Source of the DNA: UBA1724 sp051884615
GTDB taxonomy: Bacteria > Verrucomicrobiota > Lentisphaeria > Oligosphaerales > Oligosphaeraceae
Assembly (NCBI GenBank): GCA_051884615.1
Contig: JBJEVT010000041.1
Location: 177,526-241,525 of the forward strand
Direction: 5' to 3'
DNA: 64,000 bases
Below, piece after piece: positions 8,486 through 17,164 of the stretch. The notes beneath the pieces are model-generated. The model was not told where the DNA came from. It was given only the letters and a program-made list of their open reading frames with translations, and searched no databases. The first letter of the stretch is position 1. Each line of letters opens with the position of its first letter. Both the position numbers and the translations under genes were made by a program.

Positions 8486-10207
8486 TTACTCGAAGGACTG
8501 GGTCTCGCCGTCGGGGGAGGCGGGAAGGCCGATCTTGCCCAGCTTCTGGAGTTTTTCGTAGAAGTTCTCCGCACGGTCGGCGATGTTGGCCAGATGCCGT
8601 CCGATCTTGCGGAACTCCTCCAGCAGCTCCAGGTAGATGATGCCCACCTCGGGGACGCAGAGGCCCTGGTTGATGCGGTTCAGATGCTCCCGCTCGCAGT
8701 CGGTGAGGGCCTCCACCATGTGCCGCCGGATCTCCCGCGCCCGCGCCACGTTCTCCGGCGTGTTTTTCTCCAGGGTGAGAATCACGGCGTCCGCCAGATT
8801 GCGGAGCTGTTCGTGGAGGCCGTCCAGCTCGGCGGAGGCCTTGGGGCTGAAACGGCGTCCCTGTTCCTCCAGGCGTCCCAGGATGCCCCGGATGAGGGCG
8901 GTGTGGTCGCCGATGCGCTCGGCGTCATTGGTGCAGTGGAGGAGGAGGGGGATCTGGCTGGCCTCGTTGGCGCGGAGTTCGCCCTGCTGCATCAGGGCGG
9001 AGAGATAGTCGGCGATTTCCTGCTGCCGCTGGTCCACATCCTCCTCCCGTTTCTCCAGCTGGCGCACCATGCGCTGGTTGGATTCGTCATTGTGGTTGTA
9101 GATGTTGATGGCGCAATCCACCATGCGGCAGGCCTTCTGGAGCATCTTGCGGAGGGCGGCGGTGGTCTGGGCCAGGGCGATGGAGGGGCTGGCCAGGAGG
9201 AGGGGATCCAGGCGACGGAACTTCACGTCCTTCCGGTCCACGGGGATGATGCGTTCACAGAGCCGGGCCAGGTGGGGGATGAAGGGCAGGAAGACCAGGG
9301 TGGAGAAGACGTTGAAGACGGTATGGGAGTTGGCGATGAGGCGGGGGACGCCGGCGTTGGGGGAGATGGACTGGATGAACCAGAAGAAGAGGGGTTCTCC
9401 CCGGAAGCGCACCCAGAAGGTGATGGCGATGAGGACGACGCCCAGGGCCTGGGTCAGGGTGTGCGCCATGGCCGCCTGCTTGGCCACCCGGTTGGCGGAG
9501 ATGGCCGCCAGCTGGGCGGTGATGGTGGTGCCGATGTTGGAGCCCATGGCCAGCGCCACGGCCGTGTACAAATCCACCAGCTCGTTGCCCGCCAGGATGA
9601 TGATGATGCCCGTGCAGGCGGAGCTGCTCTGAATCAGGACCGTCACCAGCATGCCCACCAGGATGGCCCCCAGCACCGCCTTGGGCGGCATGACCCCGTT
9701 CACCGGGGTGCACTGGAAATATTGGAAGGCCGTCTTGATGAACTCCAAGTCCTTGAGGGTCCCGTTCATCATGTCCATCCCCAGGAAGAGGAAGCCGAAG
9801 CCCATGATCACCTGCCCCCAGTGGCTCACCGTCCGCTGCCGCCACAGGCTCATGAGAAGGCCCAGGATGATGGCGGGGAAGATGACCGCGCTGATCTTGA
9901 ACGCCACCAGCTGGCCGGTGATGGTGGTGCCGATATGGGCGCCGCAGATGATGCCGATGGATTGCTCCAGGTTCAACAGACCCGCGTTGACGAAGCCCAC
10001 CACCATCACCGTGGTGGCGGCGGAGGACTGGATCACCGAGGTCACCCCCACGCCCGTGAGCACCGCCACGAACCGGTTCTTGGCGAACAGACGCAGAATG
10101 GAGCGCATCTTCGTGCCGGCCACCTTCTGCAGGCCATCGCTCATCAGGGTCATGCCATAGATGAAAATGGCCACGCCGCCGAGAACCTTAAGTATGTTGG
10201 AAACCAT
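8486..10207 (-). CDS. Na+/phosphate cotransporter family protein with PhoU-like tail
   Basis: A 573-aa inner-membrane protein. The N-terminal about 330 residues contain two inverted Na/Pi-cotransporter repeats with the signature QSSAAT (residues 60-65) and a second IQSSSACTG. At least eight hydrophobic helices are visible. Residues about 340-560 are a soluble PhoU-like helical domain (for example RLCERIIPVDRKDVKF leading into amphipathic helices). The architecture is that of NptA/YjbB-type transporters, which move phosphate with sodium; YjbB in E. coli exports phosphate. It is the first gene of the minus operon that runs to the helicase. A TATATT -10-like element on its strand lies at 10329-10334. 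Confidence 0.9.
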   Translation of the reverse strand: MVSNILKVLGGVAIFIYGMTLMSDGLQKVAGTKMRSILRLFAKNRFVAVLTGVGVTSVIQSSAATTVMVVGFVNAGLLNLEQSIGIICGAHIGTTITGQLVAFKISAVIFPAIILGLLMSLWRQRTVSHWGQVIMGFGFLFLGMDMMNGTLKDLEFIKTAFQYFQCTPVNGVMPPKAVLGAILVGMLVTVLIQSSSACTGIIIILAGNELVDLYTAVALAMGSNIGTTITAQLAAISANRVAKQAAMAHTLTQALGVVLIAITFWVRFRGEPLFFWFIQSISPNAGVPRLIANSHTVFNVFSTLVFLPFIPHLARLCERIIPVDRKDVKFRRLDPLLLASPSIALAQTTAALRKMLQKACRMVDCAINIYNHNDESNQRMVRQLEKREEDVDQRQQEIADYLSALMQQGELRANEASQIPLLLHCTNDAERIGDHTALIRGILGRLEEQGRRFSPKASAELDGLHEQLRNLADAVILTLEKNTPENVARAREIRRHMVEALTDCEREHLNRINQGLCVPEVGIIYLELLEEFRKIGRHLANIADRAENFYEKLQKLGKIGLPASPDGETQSFE

Positions 10208-10651
10208 GTGAACTCCGGAAGGGGGTATCTGGGGTCTTCTTCTGCAATGCCTGGAACCGCGTCCCCGGAAAAGGCCTCCATCATCAAGGAAACGCCCCCT
10301 CGCAACGGGACAAATTGAACAGGCGCCTAATATAGTTCCCGGGAGACGCCCGGGAATGACGGGCGCCCCCTCCCCGCCCCGCCCGCGCCCCCCCGGAATT
10401 CCCCCGGATTTTCCGGAGGAATCTGCCTGGGAAGAGGCAGGAAACAGGCAGACGGAGGACGGAGTTGGGATTATAGTATGCCCTGTTCTTTTGCGCCTGT
10501 CCGGGAGCCGTGCCGGACGGGTTTTCGCGCTTGCAGGATTTGTATCATCGCCAAGCCTTTCGGCCGGGTAGGACGGAGGCAGGGGAGAGCCGCCGCCCCT
10601 CCTCGCCTGGCGTGGGCTTCAGGCTGAATCAGGGAGTCAAGGAATCCATCT
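10208..10651. other. Intergenic region between divergent operons
   Basis: This 444-bp gap holds a minus-strand TATATT (plus-strand AATATA, 10329-10334) as a candidate -10 for the phosphate-transporter operon, and a plus-strand TATAGT (10472-10477) as a candidate -10 for the GH20-like gene. That implies a 5' leader of about 165 nt. The leader contains a small hairpin around the complementary TCCGG and CCGGA pieces at about 10498-10518. I see no convincing small ORF, tRNA or known riboswitch. Confidence 0.5.
10472..10477 (+). promoter_or_regulatory. Putative -10 element (TATAGT type)
   Basis: TATAGT within TTATAGTATG. The same TTATAGTA string occurs at 49361 and 63049 upstream of other plus-strand genes, which makes it a recurring promoter-like element. 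No clear -35 is present. Confidence 0.35.
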
Positions 10652-12781
10652 ATGGTCGCCAGCCGTCGTTTTGAAATTGCCGAGCTTTTCCCCCAGCCCA
10701 AGGAAGTCATTCTGGGGGAGGGCATCAGCGAACTCGCCAAGGACGTCCGCCTGTCCACTTCCAACGTGCTGCCCATCCAGCGCAAGGCGTTGCGTTCCAT
10801 CCTGAATCTGGCGGGGGTGCGGGTGGTGGCCAACAAGAAGAAGTATGTGGTGGACGCCCAGGTGCTGGAGGAATCCGAATTCGACCTCTCCCGGGTGCCC
10901 GAGGCCGTGCGGCGGGACTACTACTCCCTGGAGATCCGGGGAAGCGAGGTGTTCATCCGCACTCCCCACCAGGAGGGCATGGTGTGGGCGGCGCAGACCC
11001 TGTCCAGCCTCTTCGCCATGATGTTCCACGGACGGGCGGTCCCCAACCTGGTGATCCACGACTGGCCTGTGGTGCCCCTCCGGGGCATTCTCGCCGGGGC
11101 GGACTGGGGCACGGAGCGGATGGATCCCGTGGCGTGGAACCAGATGCTGGACTGCATGAGCGCCATGCACCTCAATCTCTGCGGACTGGGAGTCTATGAC
11201 TGCCGTCCCGCGAGCCGTCCCTTCCAAGCCACCCGTCCCTCGGAGTTCCTGCTGGCTCCCCTGGAGGAGGAGGGCGCGCCCTCTTCCCTGGTCTCCCGGA
11301 ACCGCTATCGCTACTACAACGTGAAATACGACCGCTGGTATGACCGGGAGGCGGTGCCCGCGCTGGCGGAGGGGGAGGCCTTCACCGAGGTGCTCACCTA
11401 CGGCAAGGAGCGGGGCGTGACCATCTTCCCCTACATGGAGCTGCTGGGCCATTCCACCCTGCTGCCCCGGCTGACGCCGGCCATCTCCGCCTGCGACGAG
11501 AAGGGACGTCCCACGGGACAGGGCCTGTGCCTCTCCTCCCCCGCCGCCCGCCAGGAGCTGGAAAAGGTGCTGGAAAGTTTCCTGAAACGCCATTTCCCCA
11601 CCGACGTGGAGTTCTTCCACATCGGCCTGGATGACCTGTCCTCCATCCCCCTGCACGAGAATGACGGCGTGAAGGATGGCATCTGGTGCCGTTGCGCCAA
11701 GTGCCGGAAGGCGGGCCAGGCCGCTCTTCTGGCCTCCTATCTGAAGTGGATGGTGGATTTCCTCACCGCCCACGGCGTGAAGCGGGTCCTCTTCTTCGGA
11801 GAGGAGCTCTGCCACGGAGGCAAACTGCTGGGCGCGGAGCTGGAAGCCCTGTTCCGGGACGAGGATTTCGCCTCCAAGGTGGTGGTGCATTGGCAGGGCC
11901 GGGTGCCCGCCTTCGCCCGCAAGGGCGCCCTGGCCAAGGTCCAAAGCTGGTATGGCCCCTGGATGAACCTGGGCAACCACACCTGGTTCAATGGCGATCT
12001 GGCCACCATGGACGCCAGTCTGGTGGAAGTGGTGGAGAAGCACGGCGAGGCCGCCCTGGTCCGGGGACAGTTCGATCCCGGATACTGGGAGCAGCTGGCT
12101 CTCCTGGGCGTGCGTTGCTGGGAAACCCCGGATGCCCAGGAGGACACGGTGCCCAATCTACGCCGCCGCTGGGCGGAACTGCAGTGGGGCAACATGGCGG
12201 AATCCTATCTGGAGCTGCTGGACGGACTGAAGAAACTGGCGGAATCGGAGCTCTGCCGCCAGATCCTGCCCACCTGGCAAGTGGAGGAGAACGCCAAGGA
12301 TCATGCGGTGCCCGCCTATCCCGAAAGCGTCCTGGCCGCCCTGCCCGCCGCCTCTGTCGCCCGTCTTGCCAAGGCCGTGGAGGAAAGCGGCGCTCTGGTG
12401 GAGAAGGCGGCCGCCCTGCTGGGCGCCGCCCAGTGGCCCACCCTCCACAAGGCCTCTCTGCAGAGCATTCTGGGTAGCGCCCAGCGCCTTCGCATCCAGC
12501 TGGAGTTCTTCCAGACCCTTGCCAAGCTCAAGGAAACCCTGGGCAAGAAGAACGGGACCGCCCCCGCCAAGAAGCTTCTGGAGACGGCCATCCCGCAGCT
12601 GGTGGAGCGCATGAAGGTCATCGAGGAAAACATGCCCGACTCCATCATGTGGATCACCATGCAGCATCTGGGCTGCCTGAAACTGGTCCTGGAAGGATTG
12701 CAGGACGCCCTCCAGCGGAAGACTCCCGCGGACAAGCTCCCCTGGGCTCTCCCCGTGAACTGGGAAGCCCCCCAGGAATAA
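10652..12781 (+). CDS. GH20-like beta-hexosaminidase-family protein with altered catalytic motif
   Basis: A 709-aa protein, apparently cytoplasmic (no signal peptide). Residues about 15-135 resemble the GH20 N-terminal domain (YSLEIRGSEVFIRTPHQEGM, then AAQTLSSL), and about 140-440 the TIM barrel (LRGILAGADWG, GVTIFPYMELLGHS). The signature H-x-G-G-D-E of GH20 enzymes is replaced by H323-I-G-L-D-D328, so the general acid Glu is Asp. A Cys cluster (CRCAKC at about residues 345-350) resembles the CxCxxC seen in some related glycosidase-like families. The C-terminal about 200 residues are helical. It may be an inactive or changed-specificity enzyme on amino-sugar glycans. A strong terminator follows the stop codon. 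Confidence 0.7.
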   Translation: MVASRRFEIAELFPQPKEVILGEGISELAKDVRLSTSNVLPIQRKALRSILNLAGVRVVANKKKYVVDAQVLEESEFDLSRVPEAVRRDYYSLEIRGSEVFIRTPHQEGMVWAAQTLSSLFAMMFHGRAVPNLVIHDWPVVPLRGILAGADWGTERMDPVAWNQMLDCMSAMHLNLCGLGVYDCRPASRPFQATRPSEFLLAPLEEEGAPSSLVSRNRYRYYNVKYDRWYDREAVPALAEGEAFTEVLTYGKERGVTIFPYMELLGHSTLLPRLTPAISACDEKGRPTGQGLCLSSPAARQELEKVLESFLKRHFPTDVEFFHIGLDDLSSIPLHENDGVKDGIWCRCAKCRKAGQAALLASYLKWMVDFLTAHGVKRVLFFGEELCHGGKLLGAELEALFRDEDFASKVVVHWQGRVPAFARKGALAKVQSWYGPWMNLGNHTWFNGDLATMDASLVEVVEKHGEAALVRGQFDPGYWEQLALLGVRCWETPDAQEDTVPNLRRRWAELQWGNMAESYLELLDGLKKLAESELCRQILPTWQVEENAKDHAVPAYPESVLAALPAASVARLAKAVEESGALVEKAAALLGAAQWPTLHKASLQSILGSAQRLRIQLEFFQTLAKLKETLGKKNGTAPAKKLLETAIPQLVERMKVIEENMPDSIMWITMQHLGCLKLVLEGLQDALQRKTPADKLPWALPVNWEAPQE

Positions 12782-12808
12782 TCCATCCCCAAAGCCGGTA
12801 GGAAAAAG

Positions 12809-12840
12809 GGCGGGACGCCAAGCATGTCCCGCCTTTTTTT
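12809..12840 (+). terminator. Bidirectional Rho-independent terminator
   Basis: A perfect 8-bp stem, GGCGGGAC (12809-12816) with GTCCCGCC (12826-12833), is followed by seven T residues (12834-12840) and preceded by five A residues. It can therefore terminate the GH20-like gene on the plus strand and the CYTH gene arriving on the minus strand. Confidence 0.9.
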
Positions 12841-12917
12841 GCGTCCACAAGAGGACGAGGCGGGGCCTGGCGAGGGGCTGGATGCCCTGGAGCGGCAGCG
12901 CCTCCGTGGTCTCCGTG

Positions 12918-13397
12918 TCACCCTTCTGGCCAGTGGCGTGCCTGTGCCAGGGCGGCATTGGCGAAGCGTCCATCCAGAGTCTTCTCCTCCCCCAGCCAGG
13001 ACGGGCGGGCGAAGGGGAAATCCTCCCGGGGCACCTCCAGTTCGGCTGTGAAGTGTCCTTCCAGGGGGCCATGGTAGGCGTCGATCTCCCATTGGCATCC
13101 TGGCTCCTCTGCCGGCACGAAATACCGTGTCTTTGCCACCATTCTATTCTGGCAGAAGAGGGCAAGAAGTTCCCTGGCATCGTCCACGGGGATAGGATAC
13201 TCGAATTCCCGCCGGCTGATGCCCTGGGGCTTTCCCTTGAGATTCAGGTTGGCCTGGTCTCCGATGATTCGCACCCGGAAGGAGCCCTCTCCTGCCAGGG
13301 AGAAATACCCCTGGAGGATCTCCACGCTCCCTTGCGCCTGACCCCGCCAGGAGTCATCCTTCACCAGAAACTTTCTCTCCCGCTCCACCATCGCCAT
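12918..13397 (-). CDS. CYTH domain protein (triphosphate tunnel metalloenzyme)
   Basis: A 159-aa CYTH-fold protein. The N-terminal ERERKFLV matches the ExExK signature that binds the triphosphate and metal. The tunnel strands follow: QGYFSLAGEGSFRVRI, ANLNLKG, RREFEYPIP and the late acidic patch TAELEVP. Close bacterial relatives of this size are inorganic triphosphatases of unclear cellular role. I chose ATG 13397 over the longer open frame because GGAG lies 8 nt before it and the upstream extension is antisense to the epimerase gene. A possible -10 (TATAGC on the minus strand, plus coordinates 13446-13451) lies about 50 bp upstream. Confidence 0.87.
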   Translation of the reverse strand: MAMVERERKFLVKDDSWRGQAQGSVEILQGYFSLAGEGSFRVRIIGDQANLNLKGKPQGISRREFEYPIPVDDARELLALFCQNRMVAKTRYFVPAEEPGCQWEIDAYHGPLEGHFTAELEVPREDFPFARPSWLGEEKTLDGRFANAALAQARHWPEG

Positions 13398-13554
13398 GGG
13401 GCAAATCTCCTCGCCGCCCTGGAATCCAGCAGTTCCAGGGAACGTGCTATATTTTGGGCCACTGACACCCGTGAATGAATCCCCTGCTGGAAAGGCGTCC
13501 CGACCGTGTTGCGGGAGCGAAGGGGCATGACGGGATACTGTAGCACGCCACGCC

Positions 13555-14529
13555 ATGCCCTCCCCCAAACGCATCCTCGTCACCGGCGGCGCCGGTTTCC
13601 TGGGCTCCCATTTGACGGAAGCCCTGCTGAAGGAGGGGCACACCGTCTTCGTGGTGGACAATCTATGGACCGGGCGCAAAAGAAACCTGGCTCCCCTTTT
13701 GGAGCGCTACGGGGAGCGGCTCGTCTTTCTGCCCCAGGATGTCCGGGAGATGGACTTTTCCCAGGAGGTCCAGGAGATCTACAATCTGGCCTGTCCCGCC
13801 TCCCCCCCCTACTACCAGCAGGACCCTGTGGCCACCACCCAGACCTGCGTCATGGGGGCGTTGAAGGTGCTGGAGCTGGCGGATCGCTGGCATGCCCGGG
13901 TTCTCCAGGCCTCCACCAGCGAGGTCTACGGCGACGCCCTCCAGCATCCCCAGACCGAGGAGTATTGGGGTCATGTGAATCCCCACGGCCCCCGGGCCTG
14001 CTACGACGAAGGGAAGCGGGTGGCGGAAAGCCTCTTCTTCGACTACCGCCGCACCAGGGGCACCTCCATCAAAGTTGCCAGAATCTTCAATAGCTACGGC
14101 CCCCAGATGGATCCCCAGGACGGACGGGTGGTCTCCAACTTCATCCTCCAGGCCCTGCGCCAGGAGCCCCTCACCCTCTACGGCGACGGCTCCCAGACCC
14201 GCTCCTTCTGCTATTGCCTGGACACCATCCGGGGGCTGATGGCGCTGATGGCCAGCCCGGAGGAATTCACGGGGCCGGTGAACATCGGCAATCCCGGGGA
14301 ATTCACCATCCGGGAACTGGCAGAGAAGGTGCTGGCGCTGACCGGCAGCGCCAGTCCCCTGGCCTACCGCCCCCTGCCTGTGGACGACCCCAAGGTGCGC
14401 CGCCCCGACATTTCCCTGGCCCGAAAGGCTCTCCAGTGGGAACCTCGACTCTCCCTGGACCAGGGGCTGCCTCCCACCATCCAGTACTTTCAGTCTCTCC
14501 TCGACTCCTCCCGTTCCTCCACGCCATGA
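13555..14529 (+). CDS. UDP-glucuronate decarboxylase (UDP-xylose synthase)
   Basis: A short-chain dehydrogenase-type enzyme of 324 aa that converts UDP-glucuronate to UDP-xylose, a cytoplasmic precursor for surface glycans. It has the Rossmann motif TGGAGFLGSH (residues 10-19), YNLACPASPPYY (76-87), LQASTSEVYGD (117-127), the catalytic Y150-x3-K154 within CYDEGKR, and RIFNSYGP followed by DGRVVSNFI. These are diagnostic of UXS; GDP-mannose and UDP-Glc epimerases lack the ACPASPP block. It overlaps the next gene by 4 bp (ATGA) and heads a seven-gene operon of nucleotide-sugar and cell-envelope genes. No UDP-glucose dehydrogenase is in the window to supply the substrate. Confidence 0.93.
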   Translation: MPSPKRILVTGGAGFLGSHLTEALLKEGHTVFVVDNLWTGRKRNLAPLLERYGERLVFLPQDVREMDFSQEVQEIYNLACPASPPYYQQDPVATTQTCVMGALKVLELADRWHARVLQASTSEVYGDALQHPQTEEYWGHVNPHGPRACYDEGKRVAESLFFDYRRTRGTSIKVARIFNSYGPQMDPQDGRVVSNFILQALRQEPLTLYGDGSQTRSFCYCLDTIRGLMALMASPEEFTGPVNIGNPGEFTIRELAEKVLALTGSASPLAYRPLPVDDPKVRRPDISLARKALQWEPRLSLDQGLPPTIQYFQSLLDSSRSSTP

Positions 14530-15314
14530 AACAGCTTGCCGCCCAACTCTACACCGTCCGCGAATTCACCCAGACCGCCAAGGACTTCGCCAAAACCTGC
14601 CAGAAAATCCGGAAGATGGGATACGAGGGGGTTCAGCTGTCCGCGGTAGGCCCCATCCCCCCCCAGGAGATCCAGAAGATTCTGGAGGGCGAGGGGCTGG
14701 CCTGCGTCACCACCCACACCCGGCTCGAGCGCATAGAGCAGGAGCCCCAGGCCGTCATCGACGAGCATCTCCTCTGGAACTGCCCCCACGTCGCCATCGG
14801 CGGCTTCTTCCCCGGGGAGAAGGAGGAGCGCAAGGCCAAGACCTGGAAGGACTTCTCGGTCCGCTTCTCCAAGATCGCCAAGACCCTGTCCAAAGCCGGC
14901 CTCACCCTGGGATACCACAACCACTTCCATGAATTCATCCAGACCTCCGACGGGCTGACCGGCTACGAGCACCTGATCCGGGAGCTGGATCCCGCCAACA
15001 CCTGGTTCGAAATCGACACCTACTGGGTGGCCGCCGCCGCCAAGTCCCCCGCCACCCTGCTGCGCCGCCTGGCCCACCGGGTGCCCTGCATCCACCTCAA
15101 GGACGCCAAGATTGTCCGGAAGAAGGAGGGATTCGGCCCCGAATACCACATCGCCGAGGTGGGCGACGGCAATCTGGACTGGCCCGAAATCCTGGACGCC
15201 GCCCAATTCGCCGGCGTCCAGTGGTATATCGTGGAGCGGGACAACGGAGAGCTGGATCCTTTCCGCAGCCTGGAACGCTCCTTCCACAACCTCCGCTTCA
15301 CCATGGGACTCTAG
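14526..15314 (+). CDS. Sugar phosphate isomerase/epimerase (xylose isomerase-like TIM barrel)
   Basis: A 262-aa AP-endonuclease-2-type TIM barrel. It begins KQLAAQLYTVREF, the usual first strand of the family (xQLYSVR), then has a metal-site region LGYHNHFHEF (H and E ligands), WFEIDTYW (Asp ligand) and CIHLKDAK (His/Asp ligands). The end, GDGNLDWPEIL...VERDN, is also typical. Such proteins isomerise, epimerise or dehydrate sugars and inositols; the substrate is not predictable. The start overlaps the UXS stop by 4 bp. A second family member lies at 25080, and expansion of this family is common in Lentisphaerota. Confidence 0.85.
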   Translation: MKQLAAQLYTVREFTQTAKDFAKTCQKIRKMGYEGVQLSAVGPIPPQEIQKILEGEGLACVTTHTRLERIEQEPQAVIDEHLLWNCPHVAIGGFFPGEKEERKAKTWKDFSVRFSKIAKTLSKAGLTLGYHNHFHEFIQTSDGLTGYEHLIRELDPANTWFEIDTYWVAAAAKSPATLLRRLAHRVPCIHLKDAKIVRKKEGFGPEYHIAEVGDGNLDWPEILDAAQFAGVQWYIVERDNGELDPFRSLERSFHNLRFTMGL

Positions 15315-15338
15315 TCCCGCCGTTCCCGGCACGCCCCC

Positions 15339-16142
15339 ATGAGCAATCTCCTTTTCTGCGGAGCCGGCAAGATGGCCACCGCCATCGCCGCCGGAGCCAT
15401 CTCCCACCGCATCCTCCCCCCGGAGGCAGTGGCCGCCTTCGACCCCGTCCCCCAGGCCCGGGCGGCCTTCGCCCAGGCCACGGGCGCCACCTCCGTCCAT
15501 CCCCAGGCCACCCCGGAACTGATGGCCTGGGCGGATGTCCTGGTGCTGGCCGTGAAACCCCAAAGCGCGCCGGAGGCCTTTGCCGCCCTGCCCCCCCTGA
15601 AGCCCGGCGCCCTGGTGCTCTCCATCTGCGCGGGCCTCTCGCTGGCCAGACTGCGCCAATGGTTCGGGGATGCGCGCATGGTGCGGGTCATGCCCAACAC
15701 GCCCCTCATGGCCGGCGTCGGCGCCAGTTGCTACGCCCTCTCCCGTCCGGAGGACGCGGAAGCCGACGCCTTCGCCGCCCGGCTGCTGGGCGCCCTGGGC
15801 AAAGCCTGGCGTGTCCCGGAGGAGCAGTTGGACGCCGTCACGGCGCTGTCCGGCTCCGGCCCGGCATACTTCTTCGCCTTCATCGAGGCATTGGCCCAAG
15901 GCGGCGAGGCCCTGGGGCTTCCCGCCAGACTGGCACAGGAGCTGGCCATCCAGACCATGGCGGGAGCCACCGCCATGCTCCAGCAGGGCAAGGGCACGCC
16001 CGCCCAGCTCCGGGTCGCCGTGACTTCCAAGGGAGGCACCACCGCCGCCGCCCTGAAGGTCATGGAAGACCAGGGCTTCCCCCATTTGGTCCAGGAACTC
16101 CTCCGGGCCGCACGGGACCGCTCCCAGGAACTGGGACGCTGA
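15339..16142 (+). CDS. proC: Pyrroline-5-carboxylate reductase
   Basis: A 267-aa enzyme that catalyses the last step of proline synthesis (pyrroline-5-carboxylate to proline with NAD(P)H). It has the N-terminal dinucleotide fold (LLFCGAGKMATAIAAG) and VLAVKPQ at the cofactor site. The C-terminal dimerisation and substrate region is well conserved: VRVMPNTPLMAGVGA, AVTALSGSGPAYFFAFIEAL, and VTSKGGTTAAALKVME. Length is standard for ProC. It sits 24 bp after the isomerase gene and 40 bp before the next epimerase, so it is carried in the operon although its metabolic role is unrelated. Confidence 0.95.
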   Translation: MSNLLFCGAGKMATAIAAGAISHRILPPEAVAAFDPVPQARAAFAQATGATSVHPQATPELMAWADVLVLAVKPQSAPEAFAALPPLKPGALVLSICAGLSLARLRQWFGDARMVRVMPNTPLMAGVGASCYALSRPEDAEADAFAARLLGALGKAWRVPEEQLDAVTALSGSGPAYFFAFIEALAQGGEALGLPARLAQELAIQTMAGATAMLQQGKGTPAQLRVAVTSKGGTTAAALKVMEDQGFPHLVQELLRAARDRSQELGR

Positions 16143-16182
16143 CCCCCCCCACCCTCTCCCCCCCACACTTCATCCCCCTCCT

Positions 16183-17160
16183 ATGCGTATCCTGGTCACC
16201 GGCGGCGCCGGATTCATCGGTTCCCATCTCTGCCATGCCCTGCTGAACCGGGGGAACGAGGTGCATGTCCTGGACGACTTCTCCACAGGCTCCCTGATGA
16301 ACCTGACGGGCATCGACCTCCAGGGAAGGGGCGGCCTTTGCATCCATCCCGGCTCCGTCAACGACGCCGCCATGGTGGAGAGCCTGGTCTCCCAGGCGGA
16401 CTACGTCTATCATCTGGCCAGCGCCGTGGGGGTGCGTCTGATCATCGACCAGCCCGTCCGCACCATCGAGAGCATCGTGGGGGGCACCACGGTGGTCCTG
16501 GATGCCTGCAACCGCCACAGGACCCCCTTCCTCCTCACCAGCACCTCCGAGGTCTACGGCAAGGGTTCCCGGGTCCCCTTCTGCGAGGAGGACGACACCG
16601 TGATGGGTCCCACCTGCACCCGGCGCTGGAGCTACGCCTGCGCCAAGGCCCTGGATGAATTCCTGACCCTGGCCTACTGGGTGGAGAACCGCCTCCCGGT
16701 GACCGTGGTGCGCCTCTTCAACACCGTGGGCCCCCGCCAGACCGGCCAATACGGCATGGTCATCCCCACCCTGGTGGAGCAGGCCCTCCGGGGGCTCCCC
16801 GTGACCGTCTACGGAGACGGCACCCAGACCCGGTGCTTCACCCATGTGGCCGACATCGTGGATGCCCTCGTGGCCATCCCCTCCCATCCCGAGACCCGCG
16901 GGCAGGTCATCAATCTGGGCAACGACCAGGAAATCTCCATTCTCCAGCTGGCCAAGGAGATTCTGAAAGCCACGGGCTCCTCCTCTCCCCTGGAGATCGT
17001 CCCCTACGAGAAAGCCTACGGCCCCGGCTTCGAGGACATGCACCGCCGGGTTCCCTCCCTGCGGAAGGCCGCCCGGCTGCTGGGCTATCACCCCCGCCAC
17101 GGACTGGAGGATATTCTCCGGGACGTCGTGGAGGAGAAGCGGCGCAAGCTGTCCCTCTGA
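16183..17160 (+). CDS. NAD-dependent epimerase/dehydratase (UDP-glucose 4-epimerase-like)
   Basis: An extended short-chain dehydrogenase of 325 aa acting on nucleotide sugars. It has the Rossmann motif TGGAGFIGSH (residues 6-15), LLTSTSEVYGKG (117-128), the catalytic Y151-x3-K155 (SYACAKALDE), VVRLFNTVGPRQTGQYGMV, and YGDGTQTRCF at the sugar-nucleotide site. The NTVGPRQ...YGMV block is typical of a GalE-like subgroup often found in surface polysaccharide loci. The substrate could be UDP-glucose, UDP-GlcNAc or UDP-glucuronate. The gene is four bases from the PSP1 gene, so expression is coupled. Confidence 0.88.
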   Translation: MRILVTGGAGFIGSHLCHALLNRGNEVHVLDDFSTGSLMNLTGIDLQGRGGLCIHPGSVNDAAMVESLVSQADYVYHLASAVGVRLIIDQPVRTIESIVGGTTVVLDACNRHRTPFLLTSTSEVYGKGSRVPFCEEDDTVMGPTCTRRWSYACAKALDEFLTLAYWVENRLPVTVVRLFNTVGPRQTGQYGMVIPTLVEQALRGLPVTVYGDGTQTRCFTHVADIVDALVAIPSHPETRGQVINLGNDQEISILQLAKEILKATGSSSPLEIVPYEKAYGPGFEDMHRRVPSLRKAARLLGYHPRHGLEDILRDVVEEKRRKLSL

Positions 17161-17164
17161 TTCC

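Noticed and set aside
6842..10318. 1158-aa open frame antisense to the phosphate transporter and DUF4091 genes
   Set aside because: Low-complexity Gly/Glu/His/Leu-rich translation with no motif; the opposite strand carries well-conserved proteins. In this GC-rich genome antisense frames stay open by codon bias.
14490..16166. 558-aa open frame antisense to the sugar isomerase and proC
   Set aside because: Shadow of two conserved genes; no domain or initiation signal.
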